A stretch of DNA of 54,715 bases from an uncultured Merdimonas sp. (GCA_944378225.1 CALWGE010000011.1:1-54715), one strand, 5' to 3'; shown: positions 42,859 to 50,629, numbered from the stretch's first letter. The notes: a model not told the origin generated them from the sequence alone. A program made the numbers and translations.

Positions 42859-44763
42859 ATGGAACATACGCCAAAGCCAAGGCAGATGGAAATTCTTAGA
42901 CAGCTGATGATTTCCAATGTTCCCCTGGACGTGGGCTTTTTTATGACAAAGCTCCAGAAAAGCGACAGGACGGTTCGCTATGATATCCATGAACTGAAGG
43001 AAATCTGTGCAAAGTATCAGATAGAAATAGGGTATATCACAAAAAAAGGATATTATATTCCCAGCGCCCAGAAGACGGAATGCGCAGCTCTGCTGATTCA
43101 CTGGGAGGCAGGAAGCAAAGAGAGTCTGTTTGACGAAGAGGAAGAAAAGCGGTACTGGAAGCTGTTTTTCTGTCTGTTTGTACAGAAAGGATATATAACG
43201 GCGGAGAAGCTGTCGGATACGTATTTTGTATCGCGCTCCACACTGGGACGTCTGCTTGTCCGTATGGAAGAATTTTTTGAGGGTGATGTGCAGCTGGACG
43301 CAAAAAAGGCTCTGGGCTACCGCCTGAGAGGAGAGGAGCTCACCCTGCGGAGACTGGCAGTGCGGTTTTTGACATCCCGGTTCAAGGGAAGTTATACGGC
43401 GGATGACTGGTATCTTCTGCTCCCGGAGGAGCTGAAGAGCAGGATACAGCTGAACGAGGTGCGGGAGCTGAGTCAGACGATCCGCAGGATGAATGGAAAG
43501 TATAACATCTGGATTTCCAACACGGCTTATCTGAATCTCATTGGCTACTGTGTGGTGCGTCGGGTTCGTCTCCCTCTGCTTGAGCAGACAGAAACGGTTT
43601 CTGAACGGGAGGATACTTATATTCAGGAGCTGCTGAAGGAACTTTCCATAGGAAATCTGGGCAGGAATGAGCAGGAACTTGACTGGCTGTCCGCCATTCT
43701 GTCGGAAAATGGAATCTATGTGGAAAAGTATCAGGTGAATGAGGCTCTGATTTCCCGTGTCATCAACAGAATCCTGGATTGCCTGTGCAGGGAGCGGAAA
43801 CCGGAGGAATTTGACCTGGAAAGCCTGAGCCAGGATCTGTATGAGCATTTGAAGAATTATCTGGCCATGAGCCGGCAGGATCAGCAGGAAGAAGAGAACG
43901 AATACGTTCTGAAAGAAATCACAGAGTATTACTACTCCTATTATCAGCTGGCAAGGAAACTGGGAAATCAGATAGAGGAAGAGATCGGCCAGAGCCTCGG
44001 GGTGATGGAAATCTGCTATCTGGCAGTTTATCTGTATAAAAACAGTATTTTTACGGAGAACGGCCGGAAAAATGTCATGGTAGTCTGCGCTACCGGAAAG
44101 GGGCTGTCCCATTTCCTGACTCTCCGGATCAAGCATGTATTTCCGGAGCTTAATGTGGTAGGACAGATTTCTCCCTATCAGCTTTCCAAGGCCAGCGATC
44201 TGAAAAACGTAGATTTTGCCATTTCCACCATACCGCTGGAGAACAGCGTTGTTCCTGTAATAAAAATATCCGGAGTGCTGTTGGAAGATGACATAAAGAG
44301 AATCCGGAATTTCCTGAAATACGGAAAACTGGTGGACGAGCTTCCCATGAAACAGAAAAATGAGGCCTCTTTCCTGTCAAGAGAAGATTCAGTCTTTGCC
44401 GAGGAGGCCCAGGATGGAGTGCCGGACGAAAACCTTGCCCAGGCAGCAGGCACTATGAGCCGCCTGATCCTGTCCCTTTTGGAATATACGGCGAAGATGC
44501 CCCCTCAGATTCATATGAGCCAGGACACCATGCTGGGTCTGGTCATTCACATGAGTATGGCCGTACCCCGATGGCTGAGCGGGAACGTGCAGGAGGAAGC
44601 CAGCCGGGATTACCAGCGGGAATATGAACGGTTCCGCACCAGTTATCCGGATGTGTTCCAGGTGATGGGAAAATTTTTCAGTCTGGTGGAAAAAACCCTG
44701 AAGGTCAGAATCCCAATTTCAGAGAGAACAGCGTTCTTTCTGTATATTATAGAGGAGGAATAA
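42859..44763 (+). CDS. PRD- and EIIB-domain transcriptional regulator (BglG/MtlR type)
   Basis: 634 residues. Order: N-terminal HTH (about 5-65, SDRTVRYDIHELKEIC), second HTH/Mga-like part (about 100-165, YFVSRSTLGRLLVRME), PRD-like region (about 200-400), an EIIB-like domain with Cys410 in NVMVVCATGKGLSHFL, and a C-terminal PRD-like part (about 540-634) with LVIHMSMAVPRW. Several usual PRD histidines are replaced (GYCVVRR, YLAVYL), while His330 fits. Activity should follow PTS-type phosphorylation. It lacks an AAA+ domain, unlike the sigma-54 activator DgaR of the enterobacterial D-glucosaminate system. The next gene starts 3 nt after its stop, leaving no room for an antiterminator site; it probably acts as a DNA-binding activator. 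Confidence 0.9.
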   Translation: MEHTPKPRQMEILRQLMISNVPLDVGFFMTKLQKSDRTVRYDIHELKEICAKYQIEIGYITKKGYYIPSAQKTECAALLIHWEAGSKESLFDEEEEKRYWKLFFCLFVQKGYITAEKLSDTYFVSRSTLGRLLVRMEEFFEGDVQLDAKKALGYRLRGEELTLRRLAVRFLTSRFKGSYTADDWYLLLPEELKSRIQLNEVRELSQTIRRMNGKYNIWISNTAYLNLIGYCVVRRVRLPLLEQTETVSEREDTYIQELLKELSIGNLGRNEQELDWLSAILSENGIYVEKYQVNEALISRVINRILDCLCRERKPEEFDLESLSQDLYEHLKNYLAMSRQDQQEEENEYVLKEITEYYYSYYQLARKLGNQIEEEIGQSLGVMEICYLAVYLYKNSIFTENGRKNVMVVCATGKGLSHFLTLRIKHVFPELNVVGQISPYQLSKASDLKNVDFAISTIPLENSVVPVIKISGVLLEDDIKRIRNFLKYGKLVDELPMKQKNEASFLSREDSVFAEEAQDGVPDENLAQAAGTMSRLILSLLEYTAKMPPQIHMSQDTMLGLVIHMSMAVPRWLSGNVQEEASRDYQREYERFRTSYPDVFQVMGKFFSLVEKTLKVRIPISERTAFFLYIIEEE

Positions 44764-44766
44764 GGG

Positions 44767-45903
44767 ATGAGAACATTGTTGATTCAAAATGGACAGCTTC
44801 TCTCCCCCGTAAACGGGTATCGGGGAGAAAAGAAGGACATCCTGATTCGGGACGGGAAAATCGCTGAAATCGAAGACAGTATTTCGGCAGAGGGAGTATC
44901 GGTGGTGGATGCTTCCGGCTGTTATGTGACGCCGGGATTCATAGACATCCATACCCACTGCTATCCCAAAGCATTTCTGGGCCTTGAGCCTGATGTCCTG
45001 GGACTGAAAAGAGGAGCGACTACAATTCTGGATGCCGGATCAAGCGGAGCGGATAATTACGAAGATTTCCGCCGGAATTTCATTGACAAAAGCCGCACTA
45101 AGGTGTTTACGCTCCTGAATGTGTCCAAAGAGGGGCTGATCCGCGGACATGAGCTTGACAGCATGGATAAGCTTGATGAGGCGGCGTTGAAGAAAACCCT
45201 GGAACAGTATAAGGATAACATCGTAGGGCTGAAAGCCCGTGCCAGCGCCAGTGTGGTGGGCCAGATGGGGCTGACACCCATAGCGGAAGCCGCCGCTCTG
45301 GCAAAGGAGACAGGAAAGCCCTTGATGGTTCATGTGGGCAACTATCCTCCGGCTCTGACGGAGGTGTTAAAACTCCTTGGCAGAAACGATATTGTTACCC
45401 ATGCCTACCATGGAAAAAAGGGGGGAATCCTGAATGAAGAGGGGGGCATTATTTCCGAGGCTCTGGAAGCCCGGGAACGGGGTGTTCTCTTTGACATCGG
45501 GCATGGGGTGGCAAGTTTCAGCCTGCGGGTATTTGAAAAGGCGCTGGCCAAAGGGTTTGACTGCGATTTGATTTCTACAGATCTGCATGTGGAAAATTAT
45601 GAAGGACCTGTATACAACATCGCAAGCGTCATGAGCAAGATTCTGAACTGCGGAAACACTCCGGAGCAGGTGATTCATAAGTGTACCTGTGCGCCTGCCA
45701 GACATTTCGGTCTGAAAGGGCTTGGAGAACTGAAGACTGGCTATACAGCCGACCTGAACCTGATTACGGTGGATCCGTGCAGCGAAGAGATTGCAGACTC
45801 GATAGGAGATACTGTGATGCTGAAAGAAAAGATCACGGTCAGAAAAACAGTATACAGCAGGGGAGAAGAAAGTGAAATATTTGGAGAAAGTTCTGCAGAT
45901 TAA
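44767..45903 (+). CDS. Amidohydrolase/deacetylase family metallohydrolase
   Basis: 378 residues of the amidohydrolase superfamily. Metal ligands: His62 and His64 in DIHTHCYP, Lys156 (candidate carboxylated Lys in GLKARAS), His189 in MVHVGN, His212 in VTHAYHG, and catalytic Asp272 in STDLHVEN. A small beta domain is formed by both ends. It resembles the EF_0837-type family that travels with DgaE and the DUF4310-4312 proteins. The likely job is removal of an N-acyl group from an amino-sugar acid or amino acid derivative. Start ATG 3 nt after the regulator, with GAGGAGG inside the regulator end. Confidence 0.9.
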   Translation: MRTLLIQNGQLLSPVNGYRGEKKDILIRDGKIAEIEDSISAEGVSVVDASGCYVTPGFIDIHTHCYPKAFLGLEPDVLGLKRGATTILDAGSSGADNYEDFRRNFIDKSRTKVFTLLNVSKEGLIRGHELDSMDKLDEAALKKTLEQYKDNIVGLKARASASVVGQMGLTPIAEAAALAKETGKPLMVHVGNYPPALTEVLKLLGRNDIVTHAYHGKKGGILNEEGGIISEALEARERGVLFDIGHGVASFSLRVFEKALAKGFDCDLISTDLHVENYEGPVYNIASVMSKILNCGNTPEQVIHKCTCAPARHFGLKGLGELKTGYTADLNLITVDPCSEEIADSIGDTVMLKEKITVRKTVYSRGEESEIFGESSAD

Positions 45904-46240
45904 TGAGATTTCCCAGGAGCAGAGGGAGCTGGCTTCCAGAGAATATCTGGAGGCAAAGGAGAGAGTAAAGGGGCTTCCCGTAGCGTTAGGAGATGACGCA
46001 GACATGATGCTCAGCAATCATCTGATGGCTCTGATCAAACGTATATTGCAGAGACAGTTTGTGGAGCCTGTGGAAGATGAAATGATGAGCGAGCTGTCAG
46101 AGAATGCCTGGAACTACGCCCACCGGGTTGTGGATCCGCTCTTTGCGGCGCATGGACTGGAAGCGGACAGAAGTGAAGTGTTTCTGGTAGGCACACATAT
46201 GGAAATGGCGATTGCAGCGGCAGCACCTGCCGTTCAATAA
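45872..46240 (+). CDS. Stand-alone PRD-domain protein (EF_0829-type)
   Basis: 122 residues, almost wholly one PTS-regulation-like helical domain: ALGDDADMMLSNHLMALIKRI near the centre carries His49-region residues, and a second histidine is in LVGTHMEMAIAAA. Start is GTG at 45872 with GGGGAGAAG upstream, overlapping the amidohydrolase end by 32 nt. Such small PRD proteins always occur with SFCGS/DUF4312 genes, as far as I know, and in the E. coli yhf operon with DUF2620. It may be a phosphorylatable subunit or regulator of the transport complex; this is inference. Confidence 0.78.
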   Translation: MKYLEKVLQINEISQEQRELASREYLEAKERVKGLPVALGDDADMMLSNHLMALIKRILQRQFVEPVEDEMMSELSENAWNYAHRVVDPLFAAHGLEADRSEVFLVGTHMEMAIAAAAPAVQ

Positions 46241-46261
46241 AGAAAAACTGGAGGTATTAGT

Positions 46262-46627
46262 ATGAAAGAAATACTTGTTGTGATTGGCCATCGCATGGGT
46301 AAGGGACAGGCAGTGGCCAGAGGAGTGGAAAAAGCCGGGGGGAAGGCGATTGTGATTCCGGGCATGGCAGCTGATATGAAGCTGGGAGATGTGATGCATG
46401 AGAATCACGCGGATCTGGGAATCAGTTTCTGCGGAAGCGGCGGAGCCGGAGCTCTCATGGCACAGAATAAATACGGGTATAAAGGAAAATCTTCTCTTCG
46501 TTCTGTAGACGCAGCCTGCACCGCGGTGGAAGAAGGCTGCACCGTGGTCGGCCTTGGATTCCTGGATGTGGAGGAGCTGGGACAGCGCCTTGTGGAAACC
46601 TACCGCAGGGTACATGGAGAAGAGTAA
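46262..46627 (+). CDS. Glycine-rich SFCGS-family protein (DUF2620-like)
   Basis: 121 residues, soluble. N-terminal strand and loop ILVVIGHRMGKGQAVARGV (His10), then the family hallmark ISFCGSGGAGALMAQNKYG with Cys57, then VDAACTAVEEGCTVVGLGFLDVEELG. The fold looks like alternating strands and helices. The CGSGG loop recalls the phosphocysteine loop of PTS EIIB proteins, though it sits after the second or third strand. AGGTATT-type weak SD GGAGG lies upstream of ATG at 46262. Function unknown; the context says transporter subunit. Confidence 0.82.
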   Translation: MKEILVVIGHRMGKGQAVARGVEKAGGKAIVIPGMAADMKLGDVMHENHADLGISFCGSGGAGALMAQNKYGYKGKSSLRSVDAACTAVEEGCTVVGLGFLDVEELGQRLVETYRRVHGEE

Positions 46628-46628
46628 C

Positions 46629-46964
46629 ATGTTTGGAAAGAAAGCGGAGCGAATCAATACGTTGGACAGCCGTCAGCTTCTGGAAGAAAAAGAGCACGAG
46701 ATGACCATCAAAATGACGGGAGGCTCGCTGGAGAACGCGGTGGCGAATCTCTTCCAGGTCATGCGCAGGCAGATTTTTGAAGAAATCCGGCATCCCATTA
46801 TTCAGATGGAGGCGAAGGAGGTCTATTTCGAAGAGGTATTGGTTCAGAGAGAGACAGAGAGATTTCTGTTTTTGTTCATGCCAAGAGAAAAAAGTTATTA
46901 TACCATCACCGCCCGGATAGTGGTGAAGGTAAAATATCTAAATATTACAAAGGAGGAATTGTAA
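46629..46964 (+). CDS. DUF4312 family protein
   Basis: 111 residues, soluble, alpha/beta. Seen: EKEHEMTIKMTGGSLENAVANLFQVMRRQIFEEI and a C-terminal FEEVLVQRETERFLFLFMPREKSYYTITARIVVKVKY. It resembles the EF_0831-type family found only in this kind of locus. ATG at 46629 is 1 nt after the previous stop, with GGAGAAG as RBS. It probably forms the cytoplasmic part of a complex with DUF4311 and DUF4310. Function unknown. Confidence 0.8.
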   Translation: MFGKKAERINTLDSRQLLEEKEHEMTIKMTGGSLENAVANLFQVMRRQIFEEIRHPIIQMEAKEVYFEEVLVQRETERFLFLFMPREKSYYTITARIVVKVKYLNITKEEL

Positions 46965-46965
46965 A

Positions 46966-47676
46966 ATGTTAGAAATCGTCATCTACTCAGCCATTATCGG
47001 AATTATTGGCGGCGGATGTATCGCGGCAGGAGCGGCGCGTATGTTCCACGCTCCTGAGATTCAGTCTATGGGAGCTTTCCGTACACTGGGAGAGCTGAAC
47101 GCCTGCAACGGAGACCCTATTTCCCATTTTTCATTTGGTCTGGGCTTCTTCTTCTCATCCGCGGCCTCCGCGGTGGCGGCAGGAGCCATGACACAGGACG
47201 TTATGCACCGTATCGTGCCCAACTGGGGCGCTGCTGTTCTTCTGGCAAAGAATAAGAAGGTAGAGGAAACTTTGCATAACCCGCGCAAAATGATGCTGTC
47301 CGGAGCGGTGATTGGCGGTCTTGTAGTTGTATTCCTGAACACCGTGGCAAGCGTAATTCCGGAAAAGCTTTCCACCATTGCTTCCGAGGTTCTCGGACCT
47401 GCCACCAGCTGGCTGATTAATCCGGTGATGCCCGCCATCTTCTGGCTGGCAGCTGTGGACGCAGGAAAAACCACTGGTATCTGGGGTACGGTTCTGGGCG
47501 GCGTATCCGCGCTGATAACGGGTAATGCAGTGCCTGGCGTTGTGCTTGGTATTCTGATTGGAAAATCCGCAGAGGAAAACGGGTATAAGAGTAAGATTGT
47601 ACAGATTCTGATCGCGATAGTTGTGATACTGTTTATTGCCATCGCATACTTCAGAGGATTCTTTGGACAATTCTAA
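46966..47676 (+). CDS. DUF4311 family membrane protein
   Basis: 236 residues, about six to seven membrane segments, very Gly/Ala-rich: IIGGGCIAAGAARMFHAPEIQ at the start, SHFSFGLGFFFSSAASAVAAGAM, and LGGVSALITGNAVPGVVLGILIG near the end. A conserved-looking NACNGDPISHF loop lies after the first segment. The AGGAGG RBS overlaps the end of the DUF4312 gene. Likely one half of the membrane channel of an uncharacterised transporter; no sequence link to known PTS EIIC proteins is apparent by eye. Confidence 0.84.
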   Translation: MLEIVIYSAIIGIIGGGCIAAGAARMFHAPEIQSMGAFRTLGELNACNGDPISHFSFGLGFFFSSAASAVAAGAMTQDVMHRIVPNWGAAVLLAKNKKVEETLHNPRKMMLSGAVIGGLVVVFLNTVASVIPEKLSTIASEVLGPATSWLINPVMPAIFWLAAVDAGKTTGIWGTVLGGVSALITGNAVPGVVLGILIGKSAEENGYKSKIVQILIAIVVILFIAIAYFRGFFGQF

Positions 47677-47692
47677 GCAGGGAGGAAGAACA

Positions 47693-48343
47693 ATGGAAGA
47701 TAAGAGAAGCTTTGGACAGAAAATGGATGAATTTCTGCTGAAAGACAGCACCTTTATACTGCTGATTATGGGAGCTGCCGCAGCGATTTTTGCAGGAACC
47801 TTTATGTATCTGAAATTTGGCACAGGAGCGTTCAACGATATTTCCATCGTGGCAATGCTTAAGGAAGGAATCGACACGGGAGACTACGCCGCGGCCGCAG
47901 CCTTCGCCGCAGGTTTCCTGATTGCCCGTATTCTGGAAGGACCGCTGGTAGGTCTTCTGGATATCGGCGGTTCCCTTCAGACAGGCGTGGGCATCGGACT
48001 TCCCGCTCTGTTCCTGTCCATGGGATGGGATCTGCCCTTCTCCAATTTCTTTGTGGCGCTTCTGGCAGGCGCAGTCATTGGCCTGGTGCTGGGCGCAGTG
48101 ATCATGATTATCCGTAAGCTGATGCCGGAAGGCGTGGCAGTGGGCGGAACTTCTGTTATGATGGGCGCAGGAAACGCAACCGGCCGTTATCTGGCTCCCC
48201 TGATCGTTCTTGCGGCAGCCAGCTATAATGTATACGCAGGACTGGGAGCAGTTATCGGTGCCGCTGCTTTCTATAAGTGGGGAAAAGAAATGACAGGAGG
48301 AGCTATCCTGGGAGCCATGATTATCGGCGGTATCTTTATTTAG
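47693..48343 (+). CDS. DUF4310 family membrane protein
   Basis: 216 residues, about six membrane segments after a short cytoplasmic N terminus. Blocks: FLIARILEGPLVGLLDIGGSLQTGVGIGLPALFLSMG and EGVAVGGTSVMMGAGNATGRYLAPLIVLAAA. The Gly-rich re-entrant look (GGTSVMMGAGNATG) suggests a substrate path. RBS GGGAGGAAG before ATG at 47693, 17 nt after DUF4311. Expected partner of DUF4311 in the membrane; substrate unknown, probably the compound degraded by the operon enzymes. Confidence 0.84.
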   Translation: MEDKRSFGQKMDEFLLKDSTFILLIMGAAAAIFAGTFMYLKFGTGAFNDISIVAMLKEGIDTGDYAAAAAFAAGFLIARILEGPLVGLLDIGGSLQTGVGIGLPALFLSMGWDLPFSNFFVALLAGAVIGLVLGAVIMIIRKLMPEGVAVGGTSVMMGAGNATGRYLAPLIVLAAASYNVYAGLGAVIGAAAFYKWGKEMTGGAILGAMIIGGIFI

Positions 48344-48388
48344 ACAGAATATACGGATGAAACAGACAGTTTCTGAGGGTGAATGATC

Positions 48389-49495
48389 ATGAATATCTAT
48401 GAAGAAATCGGACTGGAAAGAGTCATCAATGCCAGCGGCCGTGTGACGGTGCTGGGTGTCTCCACTATCAGTGAAAAAGTGGCGGAAGCGGCAGTGGCAG
48501 GAGGACAGTCCTATGTGGTGATGGACGATCTGATTGACAAGGCAGGAGAAATCATTTCCCGTTATACGGGAGCGGAGGACAGTTGTCCCACCGTATGCGC
48601 TTCGGCTGCCATTGCCATATCCATTGCCGGACTGATTTCAAAGGGAAAAAAATCTGTGATGGACCGGCTTCCCGATTCCACGGGCCTTCCCAATGAAATC
48701 ATTCTCCAGAAAGGACACGTAATTAATTTCAACGCGCCCATTGAAACAATGATCCGGCTGGGCGGAGGAGTACCTGTGGAAGCCGGTACAGCCACCGAGG
48801 TGGTGGAGGCGGATGTGGAGGAAGCCATTACAGATAAAACCGTGGCGCTCCTGTATGTGAAGAGCCACCACTGTGTACAGAAGGGAATGCTGGATCTTCC
48901 CACCATGATTGACATTGCCCACCGCAATCAGCTGCCCCTTCTGGTAGATGCGGCGGCAGAGGAGGATTTCCGGAAATATATTGCCATGGGTGCGGATCTG
49001 GTGTTCTACAGCGGCGCGAAAGCCCTGGAAGCCACCACCTCCGGCTTTGTGACCGGCAGAAAGGATCTGATAGCCTACGCAAAAAAGCAGTATAAGGGAA
49101 TCGGCCGCGCCATGAAAGCCGGGAAGGAAGGCATTATGGGGCTTCTGGCCGCCCTGGAGCAGTATGAGCATAAGGACAGACAGGCAGAGGTGGAAAAAAA
49201 TATTGGGATTGTAAACTATCTCTGCGGCGAAATCAATCAGATCCCTGGACTGAGAGCGGAAATGATTCAGGATGAAGCAGGACGGGCCATATACAGGGCA
49301 AGAGTGTTTGTGGAGCCTGATAAGGCAGGAATGACAGCCACGGAGCTGGACGCGAGGCTCAAGGAAGGCAATCCCACAATCCGCTGCCGTACAGAATTCA
49401 TGTCTCTGGGTAAGCTTGATTTTGATCCAAGACCGCTGGTGGCCGGTGACAAGGAACTGATTGTAGAAAAGTTAAGAAGAATAATGGAGGCTTAA
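48389..49495 (+). CDS. DgaE-family PLP-dependent ammonia lyase
   Basis: 368 residues, fold-type I PLP enzyme. Lys211 in FYSGAKALEATTSGF is the Schiff-base lysine, Asp187 in LLVDAAAEED contacts the pyridinium nitrogen, and the N-terminal RVINASGRVTVLG is typical of the SelA/DgaE group. The enterobacterial DgaE turns D-glucosaminate 6-phosphate into 2-keto-3-deoxy-6-phosphogluconate and ammonia. The start is ATG at 48389, 7 nt after AGGGTG; ATG at 48383 is too near it. The aldolase gene starts 2 nt after its stop. Confidence 0.9.
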   Translation: MNIYEEIGLERVINASGRVTVLGVSTISEKVAEAAVAGGQSYVVMDDLIDKAGEIISRYTGAEDSCPTVCASAAIAISIAGLISKGKKSVMDRLPDSTGLPNEIILQKGHVINFNAPIETMIRLGGGVPVEAGTATEVVEADVEEAITDKTVALLYVKSHHCVQKGMLDLPTMIDIAHRNQLPLLVDAAAEEDFRKYIAMGADLVFYSGAKALEATTSGFVTGRKDLIAYAKKQYKGIGRAMKAGKEGIMGLLAALEQYEHKDRQAEVEKNIGIVNYLCGEINQIPGLRAEMIQDEAGRAIYRARVFVEPDKAGMTATELDARLKEGNPTIRCRTEFMSLGKLDFDPRPLVAGDKELIVEKLRRIMEA

Positions 49496-49497
49496 AA

Positions 49498-50232
49498 ATG
49501 GCAATTAATTATTATAAGGGACGAATCTGTTTGAATGTGCTGGGCGGAAGCCTGAAAAACGCCGAAGAGATCTATGCGGCTGCTGAAAAACATGTGGTTG
49601 TGGGCGTGCTTTCCGCCAACTATCCGGATGTACCCAGCGCTGTGGAGGATATGAAAAAGTACATGGATGTTCTGGAAGGAAATCTTTCTGTAGGTCTTGG
49701 GGGAGGCAACCCGGCTCAGTGGAAAGCAGTGGCAGATATCGCCAAAGAGATCAAGGCAAATCATTTTAACCAGACCTTTTCCGCTGTGGGCTGGACAAGA
49801 GCAAACGTGGGCTGCGAGGAAGCGCACATCAACTCCCTCGTTTCTCCCAGCGGAAAACCGGGTTTTGTGAAGATTTCCACAGGAGCCATTTCTTCCAAAT
49901 GCCAGGATCCGGTACTGGCTCCCGTGGATACGGCGATTGCCATGATCCGGGAGATGGGCGGAAATTCAATTAAGTTCTTCCCGATGGGCGGTCTGAAATG
50001 CAGAGAGGAGCTGAAGGCTGTGGCAGAGGCCTGCGCGCGTAACCAGTTTATTCTGGAGCCTACAGGTGGGATCGATTTGGAGAATTTCCGTGAGATTCTG
50101 CAGATTATTCTTGACGCCGGCGTGGAGAAAATGATTCCTCACGTTTATTCCTCTATCATTGACAAGGCAAGCGGGGATACTCGCATTGAGGACGTTAAAA
50201 AGCTGATGGAAATTGTAAAGGAACTGGTATAA
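49498..50232 (+). CDS. dagF: KDPG-type aldolase, DgaF/DagF family
   Basis: 244 residues, TIM-barrel aldolase. It would split 2-keto-3-deoxy-6-phosphogluconate into pyruvate and glyceraldehyde 3-phosphate, the last step of the pathway. Lys159 in SIKFFPMGG is the Schiff-base candidate, and LEPTGGIDLENF is the phosphate-binding end. The N terminus AINYYKGRICLNVLGGSLKNA is typical for the EF_0839-type family. It is the last gene of the operon and is followed by a strong terminator. Confidence 0.9.
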   Translation: MAINYYKGRICLNVLGGSLKNAEEIYAAAEKHVVVGVLSANYPDVPSAVEDMKKYMDVLEGNLSVGLGGGNPAQWKAVADIAKEIKANHFNQTFSAVGWTRANVGCEEAHINSLVSPSGKPGFVKISTGAISSKCQDPVLAPVDTAIAMIREMGGNSIKFFPMGGLKCREELKAVAEACARNQFILEPTGGIDLENFREILQIILDAGVEKMIPHVYSSIIDKASGDTRIEDVKKLMEIVKELV

Positions 50233-50249
50233 TATAAGCCATTTTTGAA

Positions 50250-50295
50250 GAGAATGTCCCTCAGGTCATGTAAGGCCTTTGGGACATTCTCTTTT
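50250..50295 (+). terminator. Intrinsic terminator after the amino-sugar-acid operon
   Basis: The 11-bp perfect stem GAGAATGTCCC (50250-50260) with GGGACATTCTC (50281-50291), then TTTT. Confidence 0.9.
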
Positions 50296-50305
50296 ATTAC
50301 AGTCA

Positions 50306-50422
50306 GGGCCGTTGCAAAATAGATGAGTAAGCATCTATGGAGCAGCGGCACCAGTTTTATGTCCTAGAAACAGAAAAGAAGTGCCGCTCAATCATCTATT
50401 TTGATGATTTTGCGACACTCCC
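50306..50422. mobile_element. MITE-like element or IS remnant with terminal inverted repeats
   Basis: The ends GGGCCGTTGCAAAAT (50306-50320) and ATTTTGCGACACTCCC (50407-50422) are imperfect inverted repeats. Inside them AAAATAGATGA pairs with TCATCTATTTT and AGCGGCAC (50344-50351) pairs with GTGCCGCT (50381-50388). The termini recall those of IS1182-type elements in Clostridia. No transposase and no clear target duplication are seen; a structured RNA is an alternative. Confidence 0.45.
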
Positions 50423-50445
50423 ATCTTCTGCAGGCATCCGTCGGT

Positions 50446-50559
50446 TTATCTGCTTCTTAAATATTTTACCGCGCATAAGATAATCAGGATGGTAGCGGCA
50501 AACTGGACGACTGCATTGAAAATGTTGAAATACATCATCAGGTATCCGGTGGTTATCAT
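50446..50559 (-). CDS. Small 37-residue single-pass membrane protein
   Basis: ATG at 50559 has a near-perfect RBS AAAGGAGG 7 nt upstream. The peptide starts MITTGYLMMYFNIFNAVVQF and continues AATILIILCAVKYLRSR. It is one hydrophobic helix with a basic C terminus, topology N-out or N-in not certain. It is too short for standard gene calling. Two TATAAT sequences lie 45-55 nt upstream on this strand. It is the next gene after sigG on the same strand and could be a sporulation-time peptide. No family recognised. Confidence 0.62.
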   Translation of the reverse strand: MITTGYLMMYFNIFNAVVQFAATILIILCAVKYLRSR

Positions 50560-50589
50560 ATCTCATCCTCCTTTGTAAATGGTTTTTTC

Positions 50590-50629
50590 CCGCTGTTTTA
50601 TTATAATGATTATAACATGGAAACAGCGG
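50590..50629 (-). promoter_or_regulatory. Dyad flanking TATAAT sequences between sigG and the small membrane protein gene
   Basis: CCGCTGTTT (50590-50598) pairs with AAACAGCGG (50621-50629). The loop holds a second palindrome TTATAAT-G-ATTATAA (50601-50615) with TATAAT on both strands. It could be a promoter with an operator for the 37-residue gene, a hairpin at the sigG 3' end, or both. Confidence 0.4.

Noticed and set aside
42433-44136. 567-codon open frame on the minus strand
   Set aside because: Antisense to the PRD/EIIB regulator and HAD gene; composition and lack of RBS mark it as a shadow.
44761-44767. RAT/antiterminator site expected for a BglG-type regulator
   Set aside because: The gap between the regulator and the amidohydrolase is 3 nt and holds no structure.
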